Part shown: piece after piece, positions 1 through 8,274 of the stretch
Layout of the letters: each line of letters starts with the position of its first letter
Position numbering within the stretch: position 1 is the first letter of the stretch
Source: JBCBGF01 sp038526915
Lineage (GTDB): Bacteria > Pseudomonadota > Alphaproteobacteria > Rhodobacterales > Rhodobacteraceae
Direction: 5' to 3'
Assembly: GCA_038526915.1 (NCBI GenBank)
Contig: JBCBGF010000001.1
Location: 806,001 to 870,000 of the forward strand
DNA length: 64,000 bases
Program-made: the position numbers and the translations under genes
The notes under the pieces: model-generated
Told to the model about the DNA's origin: nothing
Seen by the model: the letters and a program-made list of their open reading frames with translations, nothing else
Database searches by the model: none

Positions 1-527
1 CCATGGAGCAGCACCACATCGCCCGCCTTCGCGTGGCGCAAATCGTGCATCATGCCCGCGAAATCCACCGCGCGCGTGGTGTTGTCGAAATAGCGATAGG
101 TCTGCATCGGCAGGCCGAGATACTGGATGATGGTGAGGTGGTTGGGCCAGGTCGGATCCGACACCCAGATCGTTGCATCGGGGTTGGCGAGCTTCACCAG
201 CTCCAGCGCCTGCCGCACCGCACCCGTGCCCCCGGGCGTCGCCGCCGAGGCGAGGCGCGCATCATCGACCACACCGCCGAGGATCAACTCGCGCATCGCG
301 GTGTTATAGGCTGGGTCACCGATCAGCCCCACATAGGACTTCGTGGTCTCCGCCTCCCACAGCTGCCTTTCGGCCGCCTTCACTGCCCGCATGATCGGCG
401 TCTTGCCATCGGCATCCTTGTAGACACCTACCCCCAGATCCACCTTGTTCTCGCGCGGATCCTCCCGATACGCGGCCATCAGCGCGAGGATCTTGTCGGC
501 GGGGTGGGTCTTGAGGTTCGAAAGCAT
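1..527 (-). CDS. Class I aromatic/aspartate-type aminotransferase, N-terminal part (cut by window edge)
   Basis: PLP-dependent transaminase of the AspC/TyrB fold; about 175 residues of an expected ~394 are inside the window. The visible part reads LGVGVYKD (31-38), TPGGTGAVRQA (98-108; the GGTGA stretch holds the cofactor phosphate) and SDPTWPNH (123-130), all typical of aspartate/aromatic aminotransferases. The PLP lysine would lie beyond the edge. The start is the ATG at 527-525, directly ahead of the conserved MLSNLKT opening. It sits 12 bp downstream of the GNAT gene and is probably its co-transcribed last member. The amino-acid preference cannot be settled from this half. Confidence 0.88.
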   Translation of the reverse strand, partial: MLSNLKTHPADKILALMAAYREDPRENKVDLGVGVYKDADGKTPIMRAVKAAERQLWEAETTKSYVGLIGDPAYNTAMRELILGGVVDDARLASAATPGGTGAVRQALELVKLANPDATIWVSDPTWPNHLTIIQYLGLPMQTYRYFDNTTRAVDFAGMMHDLRHAKAGDVVLLH

Positions 528-539
528 GGGTCGGCCCTT

Positions 540-1106
540 TCAGTCGGGGATCCGCGTCAGATCACGCGGTCGCTTGAGCGTTCGGGTAAAGTCCTGCCGG
601 CGCACCGGCACGAATCCGTGCCTTTGATAGGTCTGCAAGGCGCGCGGATGGTCAAGGGTGCAGGTGTTTACAGTCACACGGCCCACCCCAGCCCGATCCC
701 ACGCCGTCAGGATCGCGGTGCGCAAGAGGAAGGCGCCCAATCCCTGGCCCACCGCCTGGGGCACCAGCCCGAAATAGGCCAGATCGCACACGCCCTTGGT
801 GCGGCCGTCCAGCATGAAAAACCCGTGCGGCCAGCCATGGGCCATCAGCGTGAAGAGACCGACCGCCGGATCATCAAGCCAGGCCTGCAACTCGCCTGGG
901 TCGCGATCATGGGCATCTTCCCACGCATAATCGCGGCCCACCGCATCGTAGAGCGACAGGAAATACCACCGCGGTGCCGCCTCGGCCTTCAGAAGCGTGG
1001 CTGGATGTGTCGCGGGCAGGGGTGGGTAGGGGTAGCTGGGCCGCTCGGTCATCTCCAGCCAGGTGACGGTATAGGAAACCTCTGTGCCCGCAGGCAGGAC
1101 TGTCAT
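540..1106 (-). CDS. GNAT-family N-acetyltransferase
   Basis: A 188-residue acetyl-CoA-dependent acetyltransferase. The acetyl-CoA pyrophosphate loop is visible as QAVGQGLG (117-124), preceded by the usual beta-strand FGLVP and followed by a C-terminal YQRHGFVPV segment that closes the GNAT fold. No family member of known substrate is recognisable. Its start codon overlaps the sseA stop by 4 bp, so the two are translationally coupled. Confidence 0.85.
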   Translation of the reverse strand: MTVLPAGTEVSYTVTWLEMTERPSYPYPPLPATHPATLLKAEAAPRWYFLSLYDAVGRDYAWEDAHDRDPGELQAWLDDPAVGLFTLMAHGWPHGFFMLDGRTKGVCDLAYFGLVPQAVGQGLGAFLLRTAILTAWDRAGVGRVTVNTCTLDHPRALQTYQRHGFVPVRRQDFTRTLKRPRDLTRIPD

Positions 1107-1951
1107 CCCGTTTCCACCTTCAACTCATCAAACCGCCCCCATTCGGACCAGGATCCATCGTAAAGCGACAGGCGATCAACGCCCATCCGCTCCAACGCGA
1201 GATAGAGGATCGCCGCCGTCACTCCGGACCCGCAGGTGGTGATGATGGGTTTCGACAGATCCACTTCCGCCGCCGCAAACACCGCGCGCAAATCGTCCAC
1301 GTCTTTCATCGTGCCGTCATCATTGAGAAGCGTCCGGTAATGCACGTTCTTCGAGCCGGGGATATGGCCCGAGCGCAGCCCGGCCCGAGGCTCTTTCTCT
1401 TCGCCGGTAAACCGCGACGGCGACCGGGCATCGACGATCTCGTGATCCCCCAGTTTTGAGGCCGCCGCAACTTGGGTCACATCCCGCACCAGATGGTTCT
1501 GCCGGCTCACCGTCATGTGCCGGTCGCGCACGATGGGGGGCATGTCACCCACCGGATGCCCCTCGGCCTGCCACTTGGGGAACCCGCCATCGAGCACCGC
1601 CACATCCGTCTTGCCCATCAACCGAAAGAGCCACCAGACCCGCGCAGCCGAAAACAGCCCCGCGCCGTCATAGACCACCACCTGATGGCCATCACCCACG
1701 CCCATGGCGCGCATCCGGCTCATGAATTTTTCCACCGGTGGCACCATATGGGGCAGTTCCGACCGGTGATCGCTGATCTCGTCGATATCGAAAAACCGTG
1801 CGCCGGGGATATGGGCGGCCTCGTATTCCGCCTGTGCATCCCGGGCCATATCGGCAAGGTAATAGCTGCCGTCCAGCACCCGCAGATCGGGATCGTTCAG
1901 ATGCGCGGCCAGCCAGGCGGTGGAGACAAGGGTTTTGGGATCGTCGGACAT
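1103..1951 (-). CDS. sseA: 3-mercaptopyruvate sulfurtransferase
   Basis: Tandem rhodanese-fold enzyme of 282 residues, the usual SseA length. The catalytic loop CGSGVTA starts at about Cys240; this CG[S/T]GV[T/S]A signature separates mercaptopyruvate sulfurtransferases from thiosulfate rhodaneses. The inactive N-terminal rhodanese domain is complete. I chose the ATG at 1951; an in-frame GTG at 1960 is possible, but neither has a strong ribosome binding site. It lies downstream of smpB and overlaps the following GNAT gene by 4 bp. It is likely to act in cytosolic sulfur transfer or cysteine catabolism. Confidence 0.92.
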   Translation of the reverse strand: MSDDPKTLVSTAWLAAHLNDPDLRVLDGSYYLADMARDAQAEYEAAHIPGARFFDIDEISDHRSELPHMVPPVEKFMSRMRAMGVGDGHQVVVYDGAGLFSAARVWWLFRLMGKTDVAVLDGGFPKWQAEGHPVGDMPPIVRDRHMTVSRQNHLVRDVTQVAAASKLGDHEIVDARSPSRFTGEEKEPRAGLRSGHIPGSKNVHYRTLLNDDGTMKDVDDLRAVFAAAEVDLSKPIITTCGSGVTAAILYLALERMGVDRLSLYDGSWSEWGRFDELKVETG

Positions 1952-2018
1952 CAGGGGCACCGGTCTTTCGTTGTCCTTCGGTGCTACGCCTGTCGCGCGG
2001 CGCTGGCAAGGCGACGGA

Positions 2019-2495
2019 TCAGCCGTGTTCCTTCATCAGCCGCGCCTTTTGACGGTTCCAATCCCGCTTGGCCGAGGTTTCGCGCTTGTCAGCGACCTTC
2101 TTGCCCTTGGCGATCCCGATCTTCAGCTTCGCCAAGCCGCGATGGTTGAAGTACAAAACCAGCGGCACCAATGTCATCCCCTTGCGCTGCGTCGCATTCC
2201 AGAGGTCCGACAATTCCTTGCGGCTGACCAAAAGCTTACGTTTACGCCGATCCTCATGCCCCCAGGTCTTGGCCTGCTCATAGGGCGCGATATAGCTGTT
2301 CACCAGCCACAGCTCGCCCTCATCCACGCTGGCATAGCTTTCAGCAATATTGGCTTGCCCCTCGCGCAAAGACTTTACCTCAGACCCCATCAACTGGATC
2401 CCGCACTCCAGATCGCTCTGAATCGCATAGTCGAACCGTGCCCGCCGGTTTTCGGCGACGACCTTGTAGTTGGGGTTATCCTTCGGCTTGGCCAT
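2019..2495 (-). CDS. smpB: SsrA-binding protein SmpB
   Basis: A 158-residue SmpB, the partner of tmRNA in trans-translation rescue of stalled ribosomes. The OB-fold core is clear (ENRRARFDYAI, GSEVKSLREGQANI, YIAPYEQ) and the basic C-terminal tail ends KARLMKEHG, the part that inserts into the empty mRNA channel. The start MAKPKDNPNY matches the family opening; an upstream GTG would add three residues. It lies 47 bp downstream of dapA. No ssrA gene is visible in the window. Confidence 0.97.
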   Translation of the reverse strand: MAKPKDNPNYKVVAENRRARFDYAIQSDLECGIQLMGSEVKSLREGQANIAESYASVDEGELWLVNSYIAPYEQAKTWGHEDRRKRKLLVSRKELSDLWNATQRKGMTLVPLVLYFNHRGLAKLKIGIAKGKKVADKRETSAKRDWNRQKARLMKEHG

Positions 2496-2542
2496 GGCGG
2501 TCACTTAAGGACGCCGCTGGCCCAAGTCCAGCGGCGCAGCCC

Positions 2543-3418
2543 TTAGTTCAAAAGCCCCGCATGGCGCATCGCCGCATCAATCGCGGCCTTCGTCCCATCC
2601 GTGAGCCCCACCAGCGGCAACCGCACGTCCTCAGCGCAATGGCCGAGCCGCGACAACCCGTATTTCGCACCCGCCAGACCCGGTTCCAGAAAGATCGCGG
2701 TGTGCAACGGCATCAGCCGATCCTGCAGGGTCAGCGCCTTGGCGAAATCCCCTGCCAGTGTCGCCTCCTGAAACTCGGCACACAGGCGCGGGGCCACATT
2801 CGCCGTGACCGAGATGCACCCCACGCCCCCATGCGCATTGAATCCAAGGGCCGAGGCATCTTCGCCAGACAGCTGAATGAAATCCGCCCCACAGGTCGCG
2901 CGCTGATGCGACACCCGCACGATATCGCCGGTCGCGTCTTTCACGCCGATGATCCGAGGCAGCTTGGCCAGCTCGCCCATCGTCTCGGGGCTCATGTCCA
3001 CGACCGAACGGCCGGGGATGTTGTAGATAACGATCGGAAGATCACAGCAATCGTGCAGCGCGGTGAAATGCGCGATCATGCCCGCCTGGGTTGGCTTGTT
3101 GTAATAGGGTGTGACCACCAAGGCCGCATCCGCCCCCACGCGCGCCGCGTGCTGCATAAAGCGGATGCCCTCATCGGTGTTGTTCGACCCCGCACCCGCA
3201 ACCACCGGCACGCGGCCCGCCACGGTTTTCACGGTAAACTCCACCACCGCCTCATGCTCCGCATGGCTCAGCGTGGGGCTTTCACCCGTCGTCCCCACCG
3301 GCACGATCCCGTGGCTGCCCTCGGCGATCTGCCAATCGATCAGTTTTTTCAGCGCGTCAAAGTCCACTTCACCGTCCGAGAACGGCGTGACGAGGGCGGG
3401 CATTGAGCCTTTCAACAT
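2543..3418 (-). CDS. dapA: 4-hydroxy-tetrahydrodipicolinate synthase
   Basis: Condenses pyruvate with aspartate semialdehyde in lysine/meso-diaminopimelate synthesis. The 291-residue TIM-barrel protein shows all active-site elements: GTTGES with Thr43/Thr44, Tyr106, Tyr132, Arg137 and the Schiff-base Lys160 in IIGVKDATGD. The start is the ATG at 3418, giving the normal MLKGSMPALVTPF opening. It is first of a leftward run with smpB and sseA and is transcribed divergently from slt. Both genes serve peptidoglycan, one supplying precursor and the other remodelling the wall. Confidence 0.97.
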   Translation of the reverse strand: MLKGSMPALVTPFSDGEVDFDALKKLIDWQIAEGSHGIVPVGTTGESPTLSHAEHEAVVEFTVKTVAGRVPVVAGAGSNNTDEGIRFMQHAARVGADAALVVTPYYNKPTQAGMIAHFTALHDCCDLPIVIYNIPGRSVVDMSPETMGELAKLPRIIGVKDATGDIVRVSHQRATCGADFIQLSGEDASALGFNAHGGVGCISVTANVAPRLCAEFQEATLAGDFAKALTLQDRLMPLHTAIFLEPGLAGAKYGLSRLGHCAEDVRLPLVGLTDGTKAAIDAAMRHAGLLN

Positions 3419-3542
3419 GACGCGTTTCCTTGTGTTTTGAGGCAAATGCCCCGAGTCAAACCGCGACGGACCCTATAGGGCCGCCTTGCTATTGCCAAGT
3501 TTGTGTGTTGTTCCTTTACCAGGGGGTCTTAGGGTCACACGT

Positions 3543-5501
3543 ATGATTCCAGACCGGTTTGTACACGTTCTTGCTGCTGTTCTCGTTCTGTCTCTGATCA
3601 CGGTTGCCCCGGTTACGGCGCAATCCAACCGTGCGATTGAGGCGATGGGCGAGGCGATGGATGCCGTGCGCGCGCGCGACTGGGATGCGGCGCGCACTGC
3701 CGCGGAAGATGCGGGCCCGGTGGCCGAAGACATCGTGGAATGGCACCGCCTGCGCGCCGGGCGTGGCCGATTCGACGATCTGACCGCCTTCCTTGATCGC
3801 CGCCCCGACTGGCCCGGTCTGCCCTATCTCGTGCGCCGCAGCGAAGGCACCGTACCCTACCGCGCCCGCGCCCGGGACGTGGTGGAGTTTTTCGCCGCCA
3901 ACCCGCCCCAGACCGGGGCCGGCGTGATCGTCCATGCCGCCGCGAACGAGGGGCTTGGCCGCGATGCCCTGGCCCGCGATCTGATCATCTCCGCCTGGAC
4001 GGAATACGATCTGTCGACGGGCGACGAACGCTATATCCTGGAACGCTACGGCGATCTGGTGGCCGCGCATCACCAGGCCCGCATGGATCGCCTGCTCTGG
4101 TCGGGCCGGTCCAAGGCGGCAGAACGCATGCTGCCCCGCGTCAGCGAAGACTGGCAGAAACTGGCCCGCGCCCGCATTGCGCTGCGCGAGGACAAAAATG
4201 GCGTCGATGCCCTGATCGCTGCTGTGCCCGAGGATCTGCGCGACCACCCCGGCCTCGTCTTCGAACGTTTCCAATGGCGCGCGCGCAAGGGCCGCAATGC
4301 GCCCGCGATCGAACTGGCGCTGACCCTTTCCGGCACCGAAAACGCCCTTGGCCAGCCTGCACGCTGGGCCAACTGGCGCCGGGTTCTCGCCCGCTGGTCG
4401 ATGCGGCAGGGGGATGGGGAAACGGCCTATGCGCTGGCCTCGGCCCACGGTCTGACCGAAGGCATTCACTACGCCGATCTTGAATGGCTCTCGGGCTATC
4501 TCGCACTGCGCTATCTCGACGATGCCGAGCGCGCGTTACAGCATTTCCGCCGCTTCCGCATTGCCGTCTCCAGCCCGATCAGTCTGGGCCGGGCGGGCTA
4601 TTGGGAAGGCCGCGCGCATGAGGCGCTGGGCGATGCCGAAGCGGCCGCCATGGCCTATGCTTTCGGGGCGGAGTTTCAAACGAGCTTCTATGGCCTTCTC
4701 GCCGCCGAACGTGCCAGCCTGCCGATGGACCCGGCTCTGACCGGACGGATGGATTATCCCGACTGGCGCGAGGCATCTTTTGCCGGGTCGTCGGTGCTGG
4801 AAGCCGCAACGCTTCTGCACAAGGCGGGGGAACGCAGCTTGGCGGAACGCTTCTTCACCCATCTGGCCGAAAGCCTCGATCCCACGGAACTCGGGCAACT
4901 GGCCGACTACGCGCTATCCCTCGAAGATGCCCATATCGCGCTGATGATCGCCAAACGCGCCGCGCGCGCCGGCGTGGTCGTGCCGCATGCCTATTTCCCG
5001 CTGGTCGATTTCGGATTGGAAGAGTTGAACGTGCCCGAAGAAATGGCCCTCGCCATCGCCCGCCGCGAAAGCGAGTTTGACCCTGCCGTGCGCAGCGGGG
5101 CCGGGGCCATCGGGCTCATGCAGGTCATGCCCCGCACCGCCCGCGCGGTGGCCGAACGGCTCGACGTGCGGTTTTCCTCCAAGAAACTGCAACAGGACCC
5201 GGTCTATAACGCCCGGATCGGTGTCGCCTATATCGAGGAGTTGGTGGATCAGTTCGGCCCCAACATGATGCTCGTTGCGGCCGCCTACAACGCGGGGCCG
5301 AGCCGCCCCTTACGCTGGATGCGCGAACAGGGCGATCCGCGGGACCCGGACGTGGACGTGATCGATTGGATCGAACACATCCAGTTCCGAGAGACCCGCA
5401 ACTACGTGATGCGCGTGATGGAAAGCCTGCCGGTCTACCGGGCGCGGATCAGCGGTGAGGTGGAAGAGATCCGGCTGAGCGATGAGCTGACGCTGCGCTA
5501 G
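3543..5501 (+). CDS. slt: Soluble lytic murein transglycosylase (Slt family), periplasmic
   Basis: A 652-residue exported muramidase that cleaves peptidoglycan with 1,6-anhydro product formation. It has a signal peptide (hydrophobic VHVLAAVLVLSLITV, cut near VTAQS), a long alpha-helical superhelix, then a C-terminal SLT domain with the catalytic Glu in ARRESEFD at about residue 508, GLMQVMP, and AAAYNAGPSR. The ATG at 3543 begins a credible signal peptide; a TTG 57 bp upstream would add a non-signal-like extension. It is transcribed divergently from dapA. Confidence 0.94.
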   Translation: MIPDRFVHVLAAVLVLSLITVAPVTAQSNRAIEAMGEAMDAVRARDWDAARTAAEDAGPVAEDIVEWHRLRAGRGRFDDLTAFLDRRPDWPGLPYLVRRSEGTVPYRARARDVVEFFAANPPQTGAGVIVHAAANEGLGRDALARDLIISAWTEYDLSTGDERYILERYGDLVAAHHQARMDRLLWSGRSKAAERMLPRVSEDWQKLARARIALREDKNGVDALIAAVPEDLRDHPGLVFERFQWRARKGRNAPAIELALTLSGTENALGQPARWANWRRVLARWSMRQGDGETAYALASAHGLTEGIHYADLEWLSGYLALRYLDDAERALQHFRRFRIAVSSPISLGRAGYWEGRAHEALGDAEAAAMAYAFGAEFQTSFYGLLAAERASLPMDPALTGRMDYPDWREASFAGSSVLEAATLLHKAGERSLAERFFTHLAESLDPTELGQLADYALSLEDAHIALMIAKRAARAGVVVPHAYFPLVDFGLEELNVPEEMALAIARRESEFDPAVRSGAGAIGLMQVMPRTARAVAERLDVRFSSKKLQQDPVYNARIGVAYIEELVDQFGPNMMLVAAAYNAGPSRPLRWMREQGDPRDPDVDVIDWIEHIQFRETRNYVMRVMESLPVYRARISGEVEEIRLSDELTLR

Positions 5502-5516
5502 GGCAGGGGGTGCGGA

Positions 5517-6395
5517 TCACCCGCGCGCACTTGCCGCCTGCCTCTCCCGCCACAGCGTAAACAGTCCCGCCGCCACCACGATCCCGGCCCCCACGGCGAC
5601 ATTCAGCTCCAACACCTCGCCAAACACCGACACCCCGATGGCCGAACCGAACACAAGCTGCAGATAGGCAAAAGGCTGCACCGAACTGGCCTCCGCCACC
5701 TCATAGCAGCGAATGAGCAGCCAGTGCCCCAATGCCCCGGTCACACACAGCGTTGCCATCCAACCCCAGTCGGGCGCGGTCATCGGCTCCCAAAACCAGA
5801 CACCCACCGCCGTCATCGCCACAGCCCCCGCAGTGCCCGTCCAGAAAAACGAGGTCGCGGTGCTGTCCCGCCGCGCCGCATAGCGCGTCAGCAACCCGTA
5901 AAGCGCAAACATCGTGGCCGAGGCGAGCGGCACCAGGGCCGCCGGCTGAAACACAGTGACCCCGGGCTGCAGGATCACCAGAACGCCCACAAATCCAATG
6001 CCGATCGCCACCCACCGCCGCCAGCCCACCTGTTCGCCCAGAACCACGCCCGACAGCGCCGCCACCAGCAACGGATAACAGGCAAAGACCGCCAGACTGT
6101 CCACCAGCCCCAACAGGACAAACGCCCCGACCATCACACAAATCTCACAGGCCAGAAGAAGCCCGCGAAAGATCTGCAGCACCGGTTGCGAGGTGCGCGC
6201 CGCCGCGCGAACGCCGCCGGCCTTGCGCGCCGCAACCGCCATCACAAAGGCCGCAAAGAACCAATAGCGGATCATCACCACCATCAGCACATTGTATTCG
6301 CTAGCCAGATGGCGCGAGATCCCGTCTTGCATGGCAAAGACAAGGCTCGCCCCGATCATCAACAGGATGCCCAAGCGGGTGTTCGTCTCGCTCAT
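5517..6395 (-). CDS. EamA/DMT-family permease
   Basis: A 292-residue drug/metabolite transporter with two EamA repeats, about ten transmembrane helices. It opens MSETNTRLGILLMIGASLVFAM and has the repeated glycine-rich helix ends typical of the family. The substrate cannot be read from sequence. The start ATG at 6395 overlaps the mnmD stop by 4 bp, so it is probably co-translated with that tRNA-modification gene. A functional link between the two is not implied. Its 3' end converges on slt with a 15-bp gap. Confidence 0.85.
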   Translation of the reverse strand: MSETNTRLGILLMIGASLVFAMQDGISRHLASEYNVLMVVMIRYWFFAAFVMAVAARKAGGVRAAARTSQPVLQIFRGLLLACEICVMVGAFVLLGLVDSLAVFACYPLLVAALSGVVLGEQVGWRRWVAIGIGFVGVLVILQPGVTVFQPAALVPLASATMFALYGLLTRYAARRDSTATSFFWTGTAGAVAMTAVGVWFWEPMTAPDWGWMATLCVTGALGHWLLIRCYEVAEASSVQPFAYLQLVFGSAIGVSVFGEVLELNVAVGAGIVVAAGLFTLWRERQAASARG

Positions 6396-7057
6396 CCCAA
6401 ACGCGCCACGGTCATATGCCGCTTGCGCCCGAACCCCGGCACACGTTCCACGGTGAACCCCGCCGCCTCCAGCCCCCGCCGAACGTCGCCCGCCGCCGAA
6501 TAGGTCGCCGCCGTGCCGCCGGGCGCGGTGTGCCGCGCCACCTCGGCCATCAGGTCCGCCGACCAGAGGCCGGGATTGCGCGCGGGCGCAAAGCCATCGA
6601 GATACCAGGCATCCGCCACCCCGTCCCACGCGGGCAGGGTGTCCCGCGCATCACCCAGGATCACCTCGACCGCCACATCATCGCGCGTGAAAACCGGCCC
6701 CTCCGCCCAAGCGGCCACGAGCCACGCCGCATCCTCCGCCAGGCTCGGAAAAGCTGCCAACGCCTGCGCCATCTCATCTGAAGACAGGGGATAGGCCTCA
6801 AAACTCGTGTACCGCAAAGGCCCCGAAGACCCCACTGCCCGCATCGCTGCCAGTGTCACCAAGAGGTTGAGCCCCGTGCCAAACCCCAGCTCGGCCACGT
6901 GAAACCCCGGCCCGATCCGCCCCGGCAAGCCGTTGCCCTGCAGGAACACATGGGTCGTCTCGGCCACACCGTCATCCAGCGAGTAGTACGGGTCCTGGAA
7001 CCGCGTGGACACCGGCACGCCGTCTCGCCATTCGACATCTGCTGTGTGGTCCGTCAC
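6392..7057 (-). CDS. mnmD: tRNA (mnm5s2U34) methyltransferase, stand-alone MnmD / MnmC N-terminal domain
   Basis: SAM-dependent methyltransferase of 221 residues corresponding to the N-terminal half of E. coli MnmC, which methylates nm5s2U34 in the wobble position of tRNA. Evidence is the SAM loop GFGTGLN (58-64) and the family signature DGFAPARNP (154-162). The start is taken as the GTG at 7057, the last in-frame start before the divergent gene begins. The oxidase half of MnmC is not fused here; a matching FAD protein lies divergently 57 bp away. Confidence 0.87.
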   Translation of the reverse strand: MTDHTADVEWRDGVPVSTRFQDPYYSLDDGVAETTHVFLQGNGLPGRIGPGFHVAELGFGTGLNLLVTLAAMRAVGSSGPLRYTSFEAYPLSSDEMAQALAAFPSLAEDAAWLVAAWAEGPVFTRDDVAVEVILGDARDTLPAWDGVADAWYLDGFAPARNPGLWSADLMAEVARHTAPGGTAATYSAAGDVRRGLEAAGFTVERVPGFGRKRHMTVARLG

Positions 7058-7114
7058 GGTCCGGTCCTGAAACGCTGCGCCCGAGTCGCGCGAATGTGCA
7101 GAAGGGAGGTTCGC

Positions 7115-8158
7115 TTGGCAACGGTCGATGTCACCATCCGCGGGGCGGGGATTTTTGGCCTGTCCATCGCATGGGCCTGCCTTGCGCGCGGCGCGCTGGT
7201 ACGGGTGATTGACCCCCATGGCCCCGGGGCGGGGGCCTCGGGCGGCATCGTCGGCGCGCTGGCCCCCCATGTGCCCGAGAACTGGAACGACAAGAAAGCG
7301 TTTCAATTCGCAAGTCTGGTTACGGCAGAGGCGTTCTGGCGCGCGGTGGATGAGACGTCGGGCCTGGGGTCCGGCTATGGGCGCACGGGCCGCCTGCAAC
7401 CCCTGGCCGACGAGGCCGCGGTTGCCCTGGCGCGTACACGGGAGGGGACGGCCCGCGATCTCTGGGGCGACACGGCGACCTGGCAGGTCCTGCCCGAGGA
7501 CGAGATCACCGGATGGGCCCCGCCCAGCCCCACCGGCCTCCTCATCCACGACACGCTGACCGCCCGCATCCACCCCCGCCGCGCATGTGAAAGCCTCGCC
7601 GCCACCATCCGCGCACGCAGGGGCGAGATCGTGGGGGAGGGGCCTGATGAGGGCGCGGTTGTCTGGGCCACCGGCTGGCAGGGCCTGCGCGACTTGTCCG
7701 ACGCGTTCGGCAAGCCCGTGGGCACCGGTGTCAAAGGCCAGGCCGTCCTTCTACGCCACCAAGCGCCAACGGACGCGCCTCAAATCTTCGCCGACGCGCT
7801 CCATATCGTGCCCCATGACGACGGCACCGTGGCCATCGGGTCCACGTCTGAGAGGGAGTTCGACGATCCCACCACAACCGATGCCCAATGCGACGGTTTG
7901 ATCGACCGGGCGATCTCCGCGCTGCCGATCCTGCACGGGGCCGAGGTCATCGCGAGCTGGGCAGGCGTTCGCCCCCGCGCCCGGTCGCGTGCGCCGATGC
8001 TGGGGACCTGGCCGGGCCGCGCGGGCCATTTCATCGCTAATGGGGGGTTCAAGATCGGGTTCGGGATGGCGCCAGAGGTGGCGCGGGTGATGGCGGGGTT
8101 GGTACTGGAGGGGGTGGATGAGGTGCCGCCAGAGTTTCGGGTGGAGAGGAATATGTAG
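7115..8158 (+). CDS. FAD-dependent oxidoreductase, likely the separate MnmC oxidase half
   Basis: A 347-residue DAO-family flavoprotein with an N-terminal dinucleotide-binding loop GAGIFGL (10-16) and the C-terminal FAD contact NGGFKIGFGMAPEVA. I chose the TTG at 7115 because GGGAGG lies six bases upstream and translation then begins just before the Rossmann strand. Its position beside mnmD suggests it removes the carboxymethyl group from cmnm5s2U34, the job of the C-terminal MnmC domain. A general D-amino-acid-type oxidase (DadA-like) is the alternative. The function is inference from context. Confidence 0.75.
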   Translation: MATVDVTIRGAGIFGLSIAWACLARGALVRVIDPHGPGAGASGGIVGALAPHVPENWNDKKAFQFASLVTAEAFWRAVDETSGLGSGYGRTGRLQPLADEAAVALARTREGTARDLWGDTATWQVLPEDEITGWAPPSPTGLLIHDTLTARIHPRRACESLAATIRARRGEIVGEGPDEGAVVWATGWQGLRDLSDAFGKPVGTGVKGQAVLLRHQAPTDAPQIFADALHIVPHDDGTVAIGSTSEREFDDPTTTDAQCDGLIDRAISALPILHGAEVIASWAGVRPRARSRAPMLGTWPGRAGHFIANGGFKIGFGMAPEVARVMAGLVLEGVDEVPPEFRVERNM

Positions 8159-8180
8159 CCCAACGCTTGCGTGCTGTTCC

Positions 8181-8261
8181 GCCCGACCGACAGGTCGGGC
8201 AGCCCCCGACCGCCCCCCCGGGCGGGGGCTTTACCCCCACCCGGCGGTCGAGGGCTGCCCT
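8181..8261 (+). repeat. Two-hairpin intergenic repeat, copy 1
   Basis: An 81-nt palindromic element. A short hairpin (8181-8188 pairs with 8193-8200, gcccgacc/ggtcgggc) is followed by a long stem starting agcccccgaccgcc and closing ggcggtcgagggct, with a G/C-rich inner hairpin. It lies between the converging 3' ends of the FAD oxidoreductase and the hydratase-like gene. Three more copies are at 10112, 19686 and 32879. Confidence 0.9.
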
Positions 8262-8274
8262 AACCAATTCGCGA

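Noticed and set aside
1961..2018. A tmRNA (ssrA) gene next to smpB
   Set aside because: The gap is only 58 bp and no tRNA-like half or tag-reading frame is seen here or in the flanking gaps.
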